Of a stretch of DNA of 64,000 nucleotides, positions 42,044-50,910 are shown piece after piece. The notes under the pieces were generated by a model. The model was not told where the DNA came from. It was given only the letters and a program-made list of their open reading frames with translations, and did no database searches. Origin of the DNA: Lachnospiraceae bacterium UBA7729 (lineage in GTDB: Bacteria; Bacillota; Clostridia; Lachnospirales; Lachnospiraceae); contig DLFD01000069.1 of assembly GCA_002482005.1 (NCBI GenBank), forward strand, positions 1-64,000, read 5' to 3'. How positions within the stretch are numbered: the first letter of the stretch is position 1; every line of letters begins with the position of its first letter. The translations under genes and the position numbers were made by a program.

Positions 42044-42818
42044 AAGAAAATTGATCGTCACCCTCGCGAAGAATGATTTCCGCAAGAAGTTTGCCGGTTC
42101 TTACATGGGAGTAGTCTGGGCGCTGGTCCAGCCGGCGGTGACGGTCCTCATGTACTGGTTCGTGTTCCAGGTCGGCCTGAGGCAGACGCAGAGCTACGGG
42201 GGAGTTCCTTTCATCCTGTGGATGCTGGCAGGCCTTGTTCCCTGGTTCTATTTCAATGATGCTCTGACAGGAGGGACCAGCTCCCTTGTTGAGTACAGCT
42301 ATCTGGTCAAGAAGGTAGTCTTCCGGATCGAGATCCTTCCGATCGTCAAGGCATGTTCTGCCCTGTACGTCCATACATTCTTTGTGGCGCTTACCTTTGT
42401 CCTCTACTGCGTCTACGGCAGTTTCCCAGGATGGTATACCCTGCAGCTTTTCTATTATTCGGCATGCATGTTCATCCTGGTCCTGAGCCTTGCCTACGGG
42501 ACATCTGCCATATCGGTCCTTCTGCGGGACAATGTTCAGATCATCTCGATCGCCCTTCAGATAGGGATCTGGTTTACTCCGATCATGTGGAACCTGGCCG
42601 ATATCGGACAGAGGCTGCCGAAGTGGATCATCTGGATCTTCAAGGCGAATCCTATGTATTATATCTGCTACGGCTATCGTGACAGCCTGATCTATCATGT
42701 GCCGTTCTGGAAGCATCCACTTCTGACACTGTGGTTCTGGACATTCACCCTGCTGGCTTATCTGTGGGGAACGAGGACCTTCCGCAGAGCAAGACCGCAC
42801 TTCGCAGACGTTCTGTGA
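42021..42818 (+). CDS. wzm: Polysaccharide ABC exporter permease (Wzm/TagG type)
   Basis: This ABC-2 permease of 265 residues has six membrane spans: NDFRKKFAGSYMGVVWALVQ begins the conserved N-terminal helix, then AVTVLMYWFVFQVGL, PFILWMLAGLVPWFYFNDAL and, later, IALQIGIWFTPIMWNLADIG and FKANPMYYICYGYRDSLIYH. It exports lipid-linked polysaccharide or teichoic acid with the ATPase encoded next. The start at 42021 overlaps the fusion gene; the upstream frame (41976) is rejected because the family N-terminus starts at MLKYLITERKLI. Confidence 0.93.
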   Translation: MLKYLITERKLIVTLAKNDFRKKFAGSYMGVVWALVQPAVTVLMYWFVFQVGLRQTQSYGGVPFILWMLAGLVPWFYFNDALTGGTSSLVEYSYLVKKVVFRIEILPIVKACSALYVHTFFVALTFVLYCVYGSFPGWYTLQLFYYSACMFILVLSLAYGTSAISVLLRDNVQIISIALQIGIWFTPIMWNLADIGQRLPKWIIWIFKANPMYYICYGYRDSLIYHVPFWKHPLLTLWFWTFTLLAYLWGTRTFRRARPHFADVL

Positions 42819-42877
42819 CATCGCGTGGGGAAGATGCGGAGCTTCGTCAGATACAGAATCATAAAGGAGAAGAAATC

Positions 42878-44230
42878 TTGCATATATTCGGCAGAAAAGG
42901 TACGGAGACATCTCAGAAGACTGAGGCCGGGACAAGTGAGAATGCCATCATCGTCAGCGATGTCTCCAAAGTCTACCGTCTCTATGACAGGCAGAGGGAC
43001 CGTCTCTGGGAATCTCTCGGACTCGACAGGAAGAAGACTTACAAGGAAAAGTATGCCCTGAATCACGTAAGCTTCCAGGTCAGGCGGGGAGAGACCGTCG
43101 GGATCATCGGTACCAACGGATCAGGCAAGTCGACGATGCTGAAACTGATCACCGGGGTCCTGACTCCGACTTCAGGAAATATCACCGTGGACGGAAGGAT
43201 ATCGGCCCTGCTGGAGCTCGGCGCCGGCTTCAACAACGAATATACCGGGATCGAGAATGTTTATCTGAACGGGACCATGATCGGCTTCTCGAAAGAGGAG
43301 ATCGATGAGAGGCTTGACGATATCATCAGGTTTGCCGATATCGGCGACTATATCGATCAGCCGGTAAAATCCTATTCGTCCGGCATGTTTGTCCGTCTTG
43401 CCTTTGCGGTCGCCATCAACATCGACCCGGAGATCCTGATCGTCGATGAGGCGCTTTCGGTCGGCGATGTATTCTTCCAGGCGAAGTGCTACCGGAAGTT
43501 CGAGGATTTCAAGCGGGCAGGCAAGACCATCCTGTTCGTGTCCCATGATCTGTCGGCGATCTCAAGGTACTGTGACCGCGCCATCCTGCTCAACCAGGGC
43601 GACATGATCTATGACGGGACTCCGAAGGAAGCGATCGATATCTACAAGAAGGTGCTGGTCAATCAGTATTCCGCAGAGACAAGTCCGGAGGATGCATCAG
43701 CCGCCGGGGACAAGGCAGGCGGGGAGAGCGGGAAAGTGCCTGCGCAGAAGCGCTGGAAGGATCGCTATCCGGTCAACCCGAGTCTCGTGGAATACGGCGA
43801 GAAGAACGGGGAGATCGTAGACTATGCCCTGATCGATGAGAACGGCCTGATGACTTCGAATTTCCTCAAGGGCTCGAAGTTCACGGTCCGGATGAAGATC
43901 CGTGCTCACGGGGATATCCTGGAGCCGATCTTCGCCTTCACCATCAAGAACATGAAGGGAATCGAGATCTGCGGGACCAACACGACGATGGAGAAGGTCC
44001 CGGTGCCTGCCATGCATGACGGGGACGAACATATCGTTGAGTTCACCCAGAAGATCGACCTTCAGGGCGGCGAATATCTTCTGTCGCTCGGCTGCACGGG
44101 CTACCAGGACGGAATGTTCCGGGTATTCCACAGACTTTACGACGTAATCTCGCTGACCGTCGTCTCCAACCGCGATACGGTCGGCTTCTATGACATGAAC
44201 AGCACCTGTGTGCTGGATCCGGAGATCTGA
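42878..44230 (+). CDS. wzt: Polysaccharide ABC exporter ATPase with C-terminal Wzt-type domain (TTG start)
   Basis: This protein of 450 residues has an N-terminal ATPase with Walker A VGIIGTNGSGKSTMLKLITG, a signature KSYSSGMFVRLAFAVAIN (YSSGM, typical of Wzt/TagH), and Walker B EILIVDEALSVGDVFFQAKC. From about residue 300 it carries an extra domain, SLVEYGEKNGEIVDYALIDE to SLTVVSNRDTVGFYDMNS, of the Wzt C-terminal type. In E. coli O9a this domain recognises the capped end of the glycan. The start is TTG at 42878, because AAAGGAG lies 8 bases before it; the frame upstream overlaps wzm. A methyltransferase-kinase gene follows directly, which fits a cap-recognition scheme. Confidence 0.92.
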   Translation: MHIFGRKGTETSQKTEAGTSENAIIVSDVSKVYRLYDRQRDRLWESLGLDRKKTYKEKYALNHVSFQVRRGETVGIIGTNGSGKSTMLKLITGVLTPTSGNITVDGRISALLELGAGFNNEYTGIENVYLNGTMIGFSKEEIDERLDDIIRFADIGDYIDQPVKSYSSGMFVRLAFAVAINIDPEILIVDEALSVGDVFFQAKCYRKFEDFKRAGKTILFVSHDLSAISRYCDRAILLNQGDMIYDGTPKEAIDIYKKVLVNQYSAETSPEDASAAGDKAGGESGKVPAQKRWKDRYPVNPSLVEYGEKNGEIVDYALIDENGLMTSNFLKGSKFTVRMKIRAHGDILEPIFAFTIKNMKGIEICGTNTTMEKVPVPAMHDGDEHIVEFTQKIDLQGGEYLLSLGCTGYQDGMFRVFHRLYDVISLTVVSNRDTVGFYDMNSTCVLDPEI

Positions 44231-44231
44231 T

Positions 44232-46421
44232 ATGGCGGAAATGAATCTCGATTTTTATACTGGCTCCGATAGTTATTCGGACGGGGACGTAGAGGACAGG
44301 CTGCTCTTTGCCGTGAGATCATCCGATGATCCGGAAAACGCCGCCTCTGAGGAGAGAGGAGCAGGAGAAGGCAGTGCAGAGGATGCCTTTGCATATCTCT
44401 ATCATCTTTCACCGGTAAGGGAGAATATCCTGTCCTGGTATCCGTTCCGGAAGGATGCGTGTGCCCTTGAGATCGGTGCCGGTCCTGGCGCCGTGACCGG
44501 GATCCTGTGCAGAAAGCTCAGATCCGTCACGTCCGTCGACCTGTCGAAGCGCCGCTGTGCGATCAATTATGAGCGCCATAAAAAGCTGGACAATCTGAAG
44601 ATCATGGTCGGGAACCTCAATGATATGAGGTTTTCCGGCTTTTTTGACTATGTGATCCTGAACGGTGTGTTCGAGTATGCGGCATCCTTCACGAAAGGAG
44701 AGCATCCGTATGAGACATTTCTCAGAACATGCAGCAGCTTCCTGAAGAAGGACGGGGTCCTGCTGGTCGCCATCGAGAACCGCCTCGGGCTCAAGTACTT
44801 TGCGGGGGCGCCGGAGGACCATACCGGCAACTACATGGAGGGACTCAAAGGCTACCGTCAGGGTTCCGGAGTCAGGACTTTCTCGAAGTCAGAATGGGAA
44901 GAGCTGGCAGGGCGCTGCGGGCTCAGGGTCAGAAAGTTCTATTATCCGTATCCGGACTACAAGTTCCCGGGCGAGGTCTTCACGGACGAAAGTCTGACTG
45001 CGGATTCCTGGAACAGGAACAACTGGAACTTCAGTGACCGCAGACTGGAGCTGTTCCCGGAGCAGGGGATCGCGGCTCTGCTGAACAAGGAGGGGGTTCT
45101 TTCCTCCTTCATGAATTCGTTTTTGCTAGAGCTTACGTATGAAGGAGAGGAGAACGAAGATTCTGCGGAAACGGGAGAAGTCATCTATGCGAAGATGAAT
45201 GCTGACAGAGATGTTCCCTTCCGGATCCAGACCGTGATCCGGAGAATGCCGTCTGGCAGGACCGAGGTCGTCAAGAGTCCGCTGACGGAGGAAGCGAAGA
45301 CTCATCTCATGAGAATGGCGGAGCATGAGGAGAGGTCGAGAGAAGGAGAACTGGAGCTTTCCGGCAGAAAGTATCCGGTCCTTTACCTGAGAGGCAGAAA
45401 AGAGGGAGATTCCCTCGTCTACCCGTACCTTGAGGGGGACAATCTCGGCAGCCTCGCCGCAGAGGCAGCAGACAGCAAGGATGCAGAGACTGTGCAGAGC
45501 ATGACGGATGCCCTCTGGAGACTGATCCTTTCGGGAGCGGGCAGGACGGAAAAGGTCCCGGCAGGCGCTGCTCCTTTCTCTGATGATGGAGCCGGGCCGC
45601 GCTTTCCGGATGTTTTCGGCAGCGAGCTTCCGGAAGATCCGGGAGAGCTTGTCTGCCCGGCCAACATCGACCTGATCTTTGACAATCTGATCGTCTCCGG
45701 GGGAGCGGTGCAGGTCATCGACGGCGAATGGATCTTTGATTTTCCGGTGCCGGCACGCTTTATCCTGTGGAGGGCTGTCAATGAACTTTACAGCGGCCAT
45801 GAAGGGCTGAGCGAGGTCCTGCCGCGCCGCAGTCTTCTTGAAAGGTACGGGATCGGCGGGTCCGACGCCCAGAGATACTGGAGCTGGGCAGATTACTTTG
45901 AAAAAAAGTACCTGAAGGCCAACCGGCTTGCAGCCTTCGCACGGGAGGTGAAGAAGGCAGACCTGAAGGATATCCACTCATTCGAAGGTTCCGTCAGGCT
46001 GACATCTACCCTATATATCGACAGGGGGCAGGGATTTTCGGAGAAAGATGCAGTCCGCAGGGAAGTCTCCCTGAAGGATGGCAGATATGAGGCAGAATTT
46101 GAAGTCCCGGATCCCGCCAGCGTGAAGGCACTGCGGTTTGATCCGGCTGAAGGCGCTCCGCTGGTGTGCACTCTCCGGGCGGAATGCGGAAAGCTGAAAC
46201 CCGTGAATGCGGCAAGAGTGAAGAAGATCAGGGGCGGCAGCGGCAGGACAGGAGTCCGGTGTGAATTCCTGACGAAGGATCCTTCCTATCTTCTGGACGT
46301 GAAAGGGAAGGTTAAAGGCAGGATCCGGATCGCAGGAAAGCTGGAGCTTCAGACGGAGGACTGGGCGCTTGAGCGCGCCGGCCATCTCCTTTCCAGATAT
46401 CAGAGGATATTCAGAGTATGA
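44232..46421 (+). CDS. SAM-dependent methyltransferase joined to a kinase-like domain (possible glycan capping enzyme)
   Basis: This protein of 729 residues has three parts. Residues about 55-240 are a class I methyltransferase: CALEIGAGPGAVTGILC (SAM motif), SVDLSKRRC, DYVILNGVFEYA and KKDGVLLVAIENRLGLKYF. Residues about 300-560 look like an aminoglycoside-phosphotransferase/choline-kinase fold: Lys348 in TEVVKSPLTEEAK, hinge YPYLEGDNLGSL, a catalytic loop ANIDLIFDNLIV (Asp480, Asn485, the D-x4-N spacing) and the metal motif VQVIDGEWIF (Asp497). Residues 570-729 are an unknown beta-rich domain. WbdD of E. coli O9a joins a methyltransferase and a kinase in the same order and caps the chain. 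The start at 44232 follows GGAG; the frame at 44208 overlaps wzt. The kinase call is inference. Confidence 0.75.
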   Translation: MAEMNLDFYTGSDSYSDGDVEDRLLFAVRSSDDPENAASEERGAGEGSAEDAFAYLYHLSPVRENILSWYPFRKDACALEIGAGPGAVTGILCRKLRSVTSVDLSKRRCAINYERHKKLDNLKIMVGNLNDMRFSGFFDYVILNGVFEYAASFTKGEHPYETFLRTCSSFLKKDGVLLVAIENRLGLKYFAGAPEDHTGNYMEGLKGYRQGSGVRTFSKSEWEELAGRCGLRVRKFYYPYPDYKFPGEVFTDESLTADSWNRNNWNFSDRRLELFPEQGIAALLNKEGVLSSFMNSFLLELTYEGEENEDSAETGEVIYAKMNADRDVPFRIQTVIRRMPSGRTEVVKSPLTEEAKTHLMRMAEHEERSREGELELSGRKYPVLYLRGRKEGDSLVYPYLEGDNLGSLAAEAADSKDAETVQSMTDALWRLILSGAGRTEKVPAGAAPFSDDGAGPRFPDVFGSELPEDPGELVCPANIDLIFDNLIVSGGAVQVIDGEWIFDFPVPARFILWRAVNELYSGHEGLSEVLPRRSLLERYGIGGSDAQRYWSWADYFEKKYLKANRLAAFAREVKKADLKDIHSFEGSVRLTSTLYIDRGQGFSEKDAVRREVSLKDGRYEAEFEVPDPASVKALRFDPAEGAPLVCTLRAECGKLKPVNAARVKKIRGGSGRTGVRCEFLTKDPSYLLDVKGKVKGRIRIAGKLELQTEDWALERAGHLLSRYQRIFRV

Positions 46422-49192
46422 ACAGCAATTCGATGAGCGGGACCAGGCCGGTAGACATCGTGGTCCCGGTATATAACGGGTATGATGACCTTCTTCTCTG
46501 TGTCGCAAGCCTGAAAAAGCATACCGATCTTGTCAGAAACCGGGTCATTCTGATCGATGACCTAAGTCCGGATGAGAGGATCAGGCCCTTTCTTGAGGAG
46601 ACCGCGAAGACGCCTGGCTTCGCAGTCATCTTCAATGAGCAGAACATGGGCTTCTCTGCGAATGTGAATAAAGGACTTTCCTATTCGGACCGGGATACGA
46701 TCCTCCTGAATTCCGATACAATCGTCACGGAAGGCTGGGCATCGAAACTTCAGCGCTGCGCTTACCGATCAAAGCGGATCGCGACCGTGACGCCGCTCTC
46801 CAATGCGGCGACGCTTGCATCTGTGCCGGAATTCCTGAAGGACAATCAGATACCGGAAGGTTTTTCGGTCGATGAATATGCGGAGCTTGTGGAGCGGACG
46901 TCCCTGAGGCGCTATCCGAGGATCACGGTTTCCATCGGATTCTGCATGTATGTGAAGCAGGAAGCCTACGAGGCGGTCGGGAACTTTGATGCGGCGACGT
47001 TCGGCCGCGGCTACGGCGAGGAGAATGACTTCTGCAACCGCTGCGGCATGCTCGGCTACATCCATGTCCTGTGCGACGATACGTTCATCTATCATAAGGG
47101 GACTGCTTCCTTTGATACAGAGGAGAAGAAGAAGCTCTCACAGGACCACGACAGGATCCTGAGAAAGCGCTATCCGGAGCAGATGAAGGAGAACGACCGC
47201 TACTGCGCCGAAAACCCGGACCAGGAGATCCGTGATAATCTGAAGCTTTATACAAAGCTGGCGAACGGAAAGAGAAACCTTCTTTACTTCCTTCACCTGG
47301 ATTTCCAGGGGATCGCAAAGAATCATATCGGAGGGACACAGCTTCACGTGAGGGACCTGGCAGCCGGAGCTGGAAAAGACTTCAATGTCTTTGTTCTGGC
47401 CCGGGACGGCGGTAATCTGAGGCTCACCATCTACCCATGCGGAACGCAGGAGCAGATCTTCCTGAAGTTCCCGATCGGAAAGAAAGAAGCTTTTCCGGTC
47501 TTTCATGATGAAAAGATGGCGGAGGTCCTGCGGACCATCCTGACGGTCTTTGACATCGACCTGGTCCATGTCCATCATACCGAGGGACTGACCCTGGACA
47601 TCTTTGAGCTCTGCAGGGATCTCAGGATCCCTGTGATAGGTACCCTTCACGACTATTATTACGCATGCCCGACCATAAAGCTTCTGGACGGTGAGGGAAA
47701 GTTCTGTCCGGATACGGGACACTTTGCGCCGGCGGATGACAAAGTATGCAGAAGGTGCCTGCACAGGACCTGCGGCTACGGTCATGTCTCCGTGATCGGA
47801 AGATGGAGAGAAGAGAGCAGGAAAGCGCTTTCCTGCTGCACACGCCTGATCTTCCCGTCGGAGAGTGCAAAGAAAGTCATGCTGCAGGCCTTCCCGGAAC
47901 TGGAGCAGCAGAGTATCGTGATCCCGCACGGAAGCGGGGAGAAACGGCAGGAGAAAACGGACGCAGCAGGGAAAGGGAAGACGGATGCTGTAAAGAGCAG
48001 TGCCATGAAGTCGAGCGTGGACCAGCTTCCGGGAAAGAACGGCGGATTCAGCTATGTGACCGGATGGGCCTATCTTGAGGGAGAGGACAGCGAACGCTAT
48101 TCCGCATTCGCCGAGGTGACAGACCGGACCGGGCAGACATATGTCCTGCCTATGAAGAAGATGGCGCGGGCAGACGTTGCCGATGCGGCAGCAGACAAGA
48201 GATACCTTTTCTCAGGCTTTCATGCCGTGTTTGACGTACCTGGCATGAGCAGCGGGAGATACCGCCTGAGGATCGTGCTGAAGAAAGACGGCAGCGCCTT
48301 CACTGACGGCAGGATCTACTCCGGCAGCTTCGGCGGCTTTTCCGAAGAAGAGTCCGGGAAAAAAGACCTCTTCCGGAAGAAGGAGAAGAGGATGCATGTC
48401 GCATTTCTGGGAGGGGTGACCCCGGCCAAAGGCTCAAAGGTCCTCTCGGAGATCATCCATTCCGGCAGCAGGGACTTCGATTTCTTTGTCTTCGGCCAGG
48501 TAGGCGATCCGGAAGTCCTCAGGGAAAAGTGTCCGGACAATGTTTTCTTCTCCGGGGTCTATGAGCAGGAGGATATCGGAAAGCTTCTTCACGCATGCAG
48601 GATCGATGCCGCCTGCATCCTCCCCGTCTGGGGCGAAACTTTCTGCTATACTGTATCCGAAGCATGGGCAGCGGGGATCCCGGTGATCGGTACCGATATC
48701 GGGGCGGTCGGCGAGCGGATCCGCGCCTGCGGGGCAGGATGGCTTGTCTCTCCGTCTGCAGACGGCAGAGAAGTTCTGACCCTCCTCGGGAAGATCAGAA
48801 AGGATCCGGGTGAGCTTGAGAAAAAGAAGAAAGCTGCAGAAGGCCTTCATCTGAAGACGGTCTCCTGGATGAACGCAGAGTACAGGGCGCTGTACAGCGG
48901 GATCCTGAAGAGGGAAAGCCTTCCGGCACAGAAGGCCAGGGTCCGGCACAGGAACAGTCATCCGGAAGATCTCGATGCGGTCTTCCAGGGATATGCTCTG
49001 GCGAACCCGTCTGTCAGCGGGACTAAAGGGGAGGCCGAGAAGAACCGCCTGAGGGAGGAGAACGATATGCTCCGTTCCTCGATCGAGATGATGAAGAATA
49101 CAACAAGTTACCGTTTTGCGAGGAAGATTGCGGATGCGAACATTCCAGGCAAGGAGATGCTGAAAGCGGCGCTGAGAGCCATGAGGGACTGA
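46418..49192 (+). CDS. Bifunctional GT2-GT4 glycosyltransferase with an inserted beta domain
   Basis: This protein of 924 residues has two glycosyltransferase modules. Residues about 10-270 are GT2 (VDIVVPVYNGYDDLLLCV, NEQNMGFSANVNKGLSYS, TILLNSDTIVTEGWASKL, RGYGEENDFCNRCGMLGYI). Residues about 290-830 are a GT-B fold of the GT4 type: NHIGGTQLHVRDLAAGAGKD at the acceptor side, VIGTLHDYYYACPTIKLLDG, then HVAFLGGVTPAKGSKVLSE and ILPVWGETFCYTVSEAWAAG with the E-x7-E motif. Between the two Rossmann halves is an insertion (about 535-640: YVTGWAYLEGEDSERYSAFA to GMSSGRYRLRIVLKKDG) that looks like a beta-sandwich. The C-terminal 60 residues include a short coiled coil. Its ATG overlaps the methyltransferase-kinase stop. 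It probably adds two sugars. Confidence 0.87.
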   Translation: MNSNSMSGTRPVDIVVPVYNGYDDLLLCVASLKKHTDLVRNRVILIDDLSPDERIRPFLEETAKTPGFAVIFNEQNMGFSANVNKGLSYSDRDTILLNSDTIVTEGWASKLQRCAYRSKRIATVTPLSNAATLASVPEFLKDNQIPEGFSVDEYAELVERTSLRRYPRITVSIGFCMYVKQEAYEAVGNFDAATFGRGYGEENDFCNRCGMLGYIHVLCDDTFIYHKGTASFDTEEKKKLSQDHDRILRKRYPEQMKENDRYCAENPDQEIRDNLKLYTKLANGKRNLLYFLHLDFQGIAKNHIGGTQLHVRDLAAGAGKDFNVFVLARDGGNLRLTIYPCGTQEQIFLKFPIGKKEAFPVFHDEKMAEVLRTILTVFDIDLVHVHHTEGLTLDIFELCRDLRIPVIGTLHDYYYACPTIKLLDGEGKFCPDTGHFAPADDKVCRRCLHRTCGYGHVSVIGRWREESRKALSCCTRLIFPSESAKKVMLQAFPELEQQSIVIPHGSGEKRQEKTDAAGKGKTDAVKSSAMKSSVDQLPGKNGGFSYVTGWAYLEGEDSERYSAFAEVTDRTGQTYVLPMKKMARADVADAAADKRYLFSGFHAVFDVPGMSSGRYRLRIVLKKDGSAFTDGRIYSGSFGGFSEEESGKKDLFRKKEKRMHVAFLGGVTPAKGSKVLSEIIHSGSRDFDFFVFGQVGDPEVLREKCPDNVFFSGVYEQEDIGKLLHACRIDAACILPVWGETFCYTVSEAWAAGIPVIGTDIGAVGERIRACGAGWLVSPSADGREVLTLLGKIRKDPGELEKKKKAAEGLHLKTVSWMNAEYRALYSGILKRESLPAQKARVRHRNSHPEDLDAVFQGYALANPSVSGTKGEAEKNRLREENDMLRSSIEMMKNTTSYRFARKIADANIPGKEMLKAALRAMRD

Positions 49193-49243
49193 GGACCATG
49201 AGAAGGTCCGAAAGTCCGCTGAAACGCCAGAGAGGGTTGAAAG

Positions 49244-50896
49244 ATGAATCTGGGAAAACTGAAAAATTATCTGAAAGCATTCAGCCTGCAGCAGGCAGCT
49301 GTTTCCATCCATGACCGGATCTTTCCCGGAAGAAAGGAAGAGGTCTCCTACGAGGATTGGATGGACCACAACAGGATCTCTTCGAGAGGGTATGCGAAGA
49401 TCGCGAAGGAAGAGTATGGTCTCATGCCTGTGATCGGTGTCAGCGCCAGAGCATCCGGTTCCGACAGGGCAGCTTTCATGCAGTCGCTCAGCCTTCAGAC
49501 CTATCGGAACTACAGAGCCCTGAAGGACTATCCTGAAGCAGATTATACGCTGCTTGCCGGTCCGGGCTGCACCCTGACTCCTGACATGCTCTCTGAGTGC
49601 GTCCGTCTTCTGAATGAGAACAAGGGCACCGATATCGACCTCATCTACTTCGATTCCGACTGCATCGATGATGACGGAAGAAAGTGCAACCCGGCTTTCC
49701 GTCCGGAATATGATCCGGACCTTCTGCGCAAGGTCAACTATATGGGCAATGTGATCCTGGTCCGCACCGACAGGACGAAAGCAGTCTTTGCAGCGATGGA
49801 GCGGGAGACTGGCAAAAGCGTCGGTCTTGACAGGGACGGATTTCATGAATTCCTGAAGCGGTTCTGCAGCGGGGAGCATGTGTTTCCGGGACAGGAGCGG
49901 TCCGGCGCCATCCGGCATATCCCGAAGATCCTCTACCATGAGGTACAGGCGGATGCAAGGGAGGTCAGCGTCGAGAAACATGTTCCGCTGATCAAGACAG
50001 ACCATGAGCTGATCTCCGTCATCATTCCGAACAAGGACCATGTCGAGGACCTGAAAGTCTGCCTGGATTCGATCGAGACAGTGAATGCCTATCAGAACCT
50101 TGAGATCATCATCGTCGAGAATAACAGCTCCTCGGCGGATATCTTTGAATATTACAGAAAGATCCAGGAGAAGGACGATAGGATCAGAGTCATTACCTAT
50201 AACGGGGCTTTCAATTATTCCAGGATCAACAACTTCGGGGCAGGGCAGGCGAAGGGCAGGTATCTTCTTTTCCTCAACAACGATACGATCATCCTCAAGC
50301 CATCGAGCTTCTGGTATCTGGCATCCTATGCTTCCAGGGAGGATGTGGGAGCTGTCGGCGCGCTCCTGATCTATCCTGACCACACGGTCCAGCATGCAGG
50401 GGTCATCCTCGGCTACGGAGGAATCGCCGGTCACGCATTTCAGGGGGAGACCCTCGGAGAAGTCCCGGGCAGCTATCCGGAACTGATCTTTGAGCATACC
50501 AGAAATGTCTCAGCCGTCACGGGTGCCTGCATGATGATGCGAAGGGAGGTCTTCGGGAAGGCAGGAGGCTTCGATGAGGAGCTTGCGGTAACCTTCAATG
50601 ACGTTGACCTGTGCCTCAGGCTGAGGTCCATGGGGCTCAGGGTCCTCATGAACCCGAATGCGGAGCTGATCCATAACGAATCTGCTTCCAGAGGGGCAGA
50701 GGACAGCGAGGAGAAGGTCAGGCGGTTCCACGGCGAGATCGCACACTTCGTGAAGCGCTGGGAGAAAGAGCTGAGCGCGGGCGATCCTTTCTACAATCCG
50801 AACTATACCCTGATCGGACGGACCTACACATGCAAGGATTATGTACGGGAAGCAAAACCGCCTTATCTGAAGTACCTGCATATGAATGATCAGTGA
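49244..50896 (+). CDS. GT2 glycosyltransferase with a degenerate N-terminal GT2-like half
   Basis: This protein of 550 residues is a paralogue of 50911-52689 and 54792-56666. The C-terminal half (about 260-520) is an intact GT2: ISVIIPNKDHVEDLKVCLDS, IIIVENNSSSADIFEYYRK, GAFNYSRINNFGAGQAKGRY, FLNNDTIILK (the DXD region) and VSAVTGACMMMRREVFGKAG, AVTFNDVDLCLRLRSMGLRV. The N-terminal half still has the family piece IYFDSDCIDDDGRKCNPAFR and PEYDPDLLRKVNYMGN. But the DXD segment seen in the intact relative (FMDHDDLIEP) is replaced by LLAGPGCTLTPDML, so this half is probably inactive. GGTTGAAAG lies before the ATG. Confidence 0.85.
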   Translation: MNLGKLKNYLKAFSLQQAAVSIHDRIFPGRKEEVSYEDWMDHNRISSRGYAKIAKEEYGLMPVIGVSARASGSDRAAFMQSLSLQTYRNYRALKDYPEADYTLLAGPGCTLTPDMLSECVRLLNENKGTDIDLIYFDSDCIDDDGRKCNPAFRPEYDPDLLRKVNYMGNVILVRTDRTKAVFAAMERETGKSVGLDRDGFHEFLKRFCSGEHVFPGQERSGAIRHIPKILYHEVQADAREVSVEKHVPLIKTDHELISVIIPNKDHVEDLKVCLDSIETVNAYQNLEIIIVENNSSSADIFEYYRKIQEKDDRIRVITYNGAFNYSRINNFGAGQAKGRYLLFLNNDTIILKPSSFWYLASYASREDVGAVGALLIYPDHTVQHAGVILGYGGIAGHAFQGETLGEVPGSYPELIFEHTRNVSAVTGACMMMRREVFGKAGGFDEELAVTFNDVDLCLRLRSMGLRVLMNPNAELIHNESASRGAEDSEEKVRRFHGEIAHFVKRWEKELSAGDPFYNPNYTLIGRTYTCKDYVREAKPPYLKYLHMNDQ

Positions 50897-50910
50897 GTGG
50901 AGAGAACAAT

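Noticed and set aside
48434..50497. Minus-strand open frame of 687 codons
   Set aside because: Shadow of two glycosyltransferase genes. No motif.
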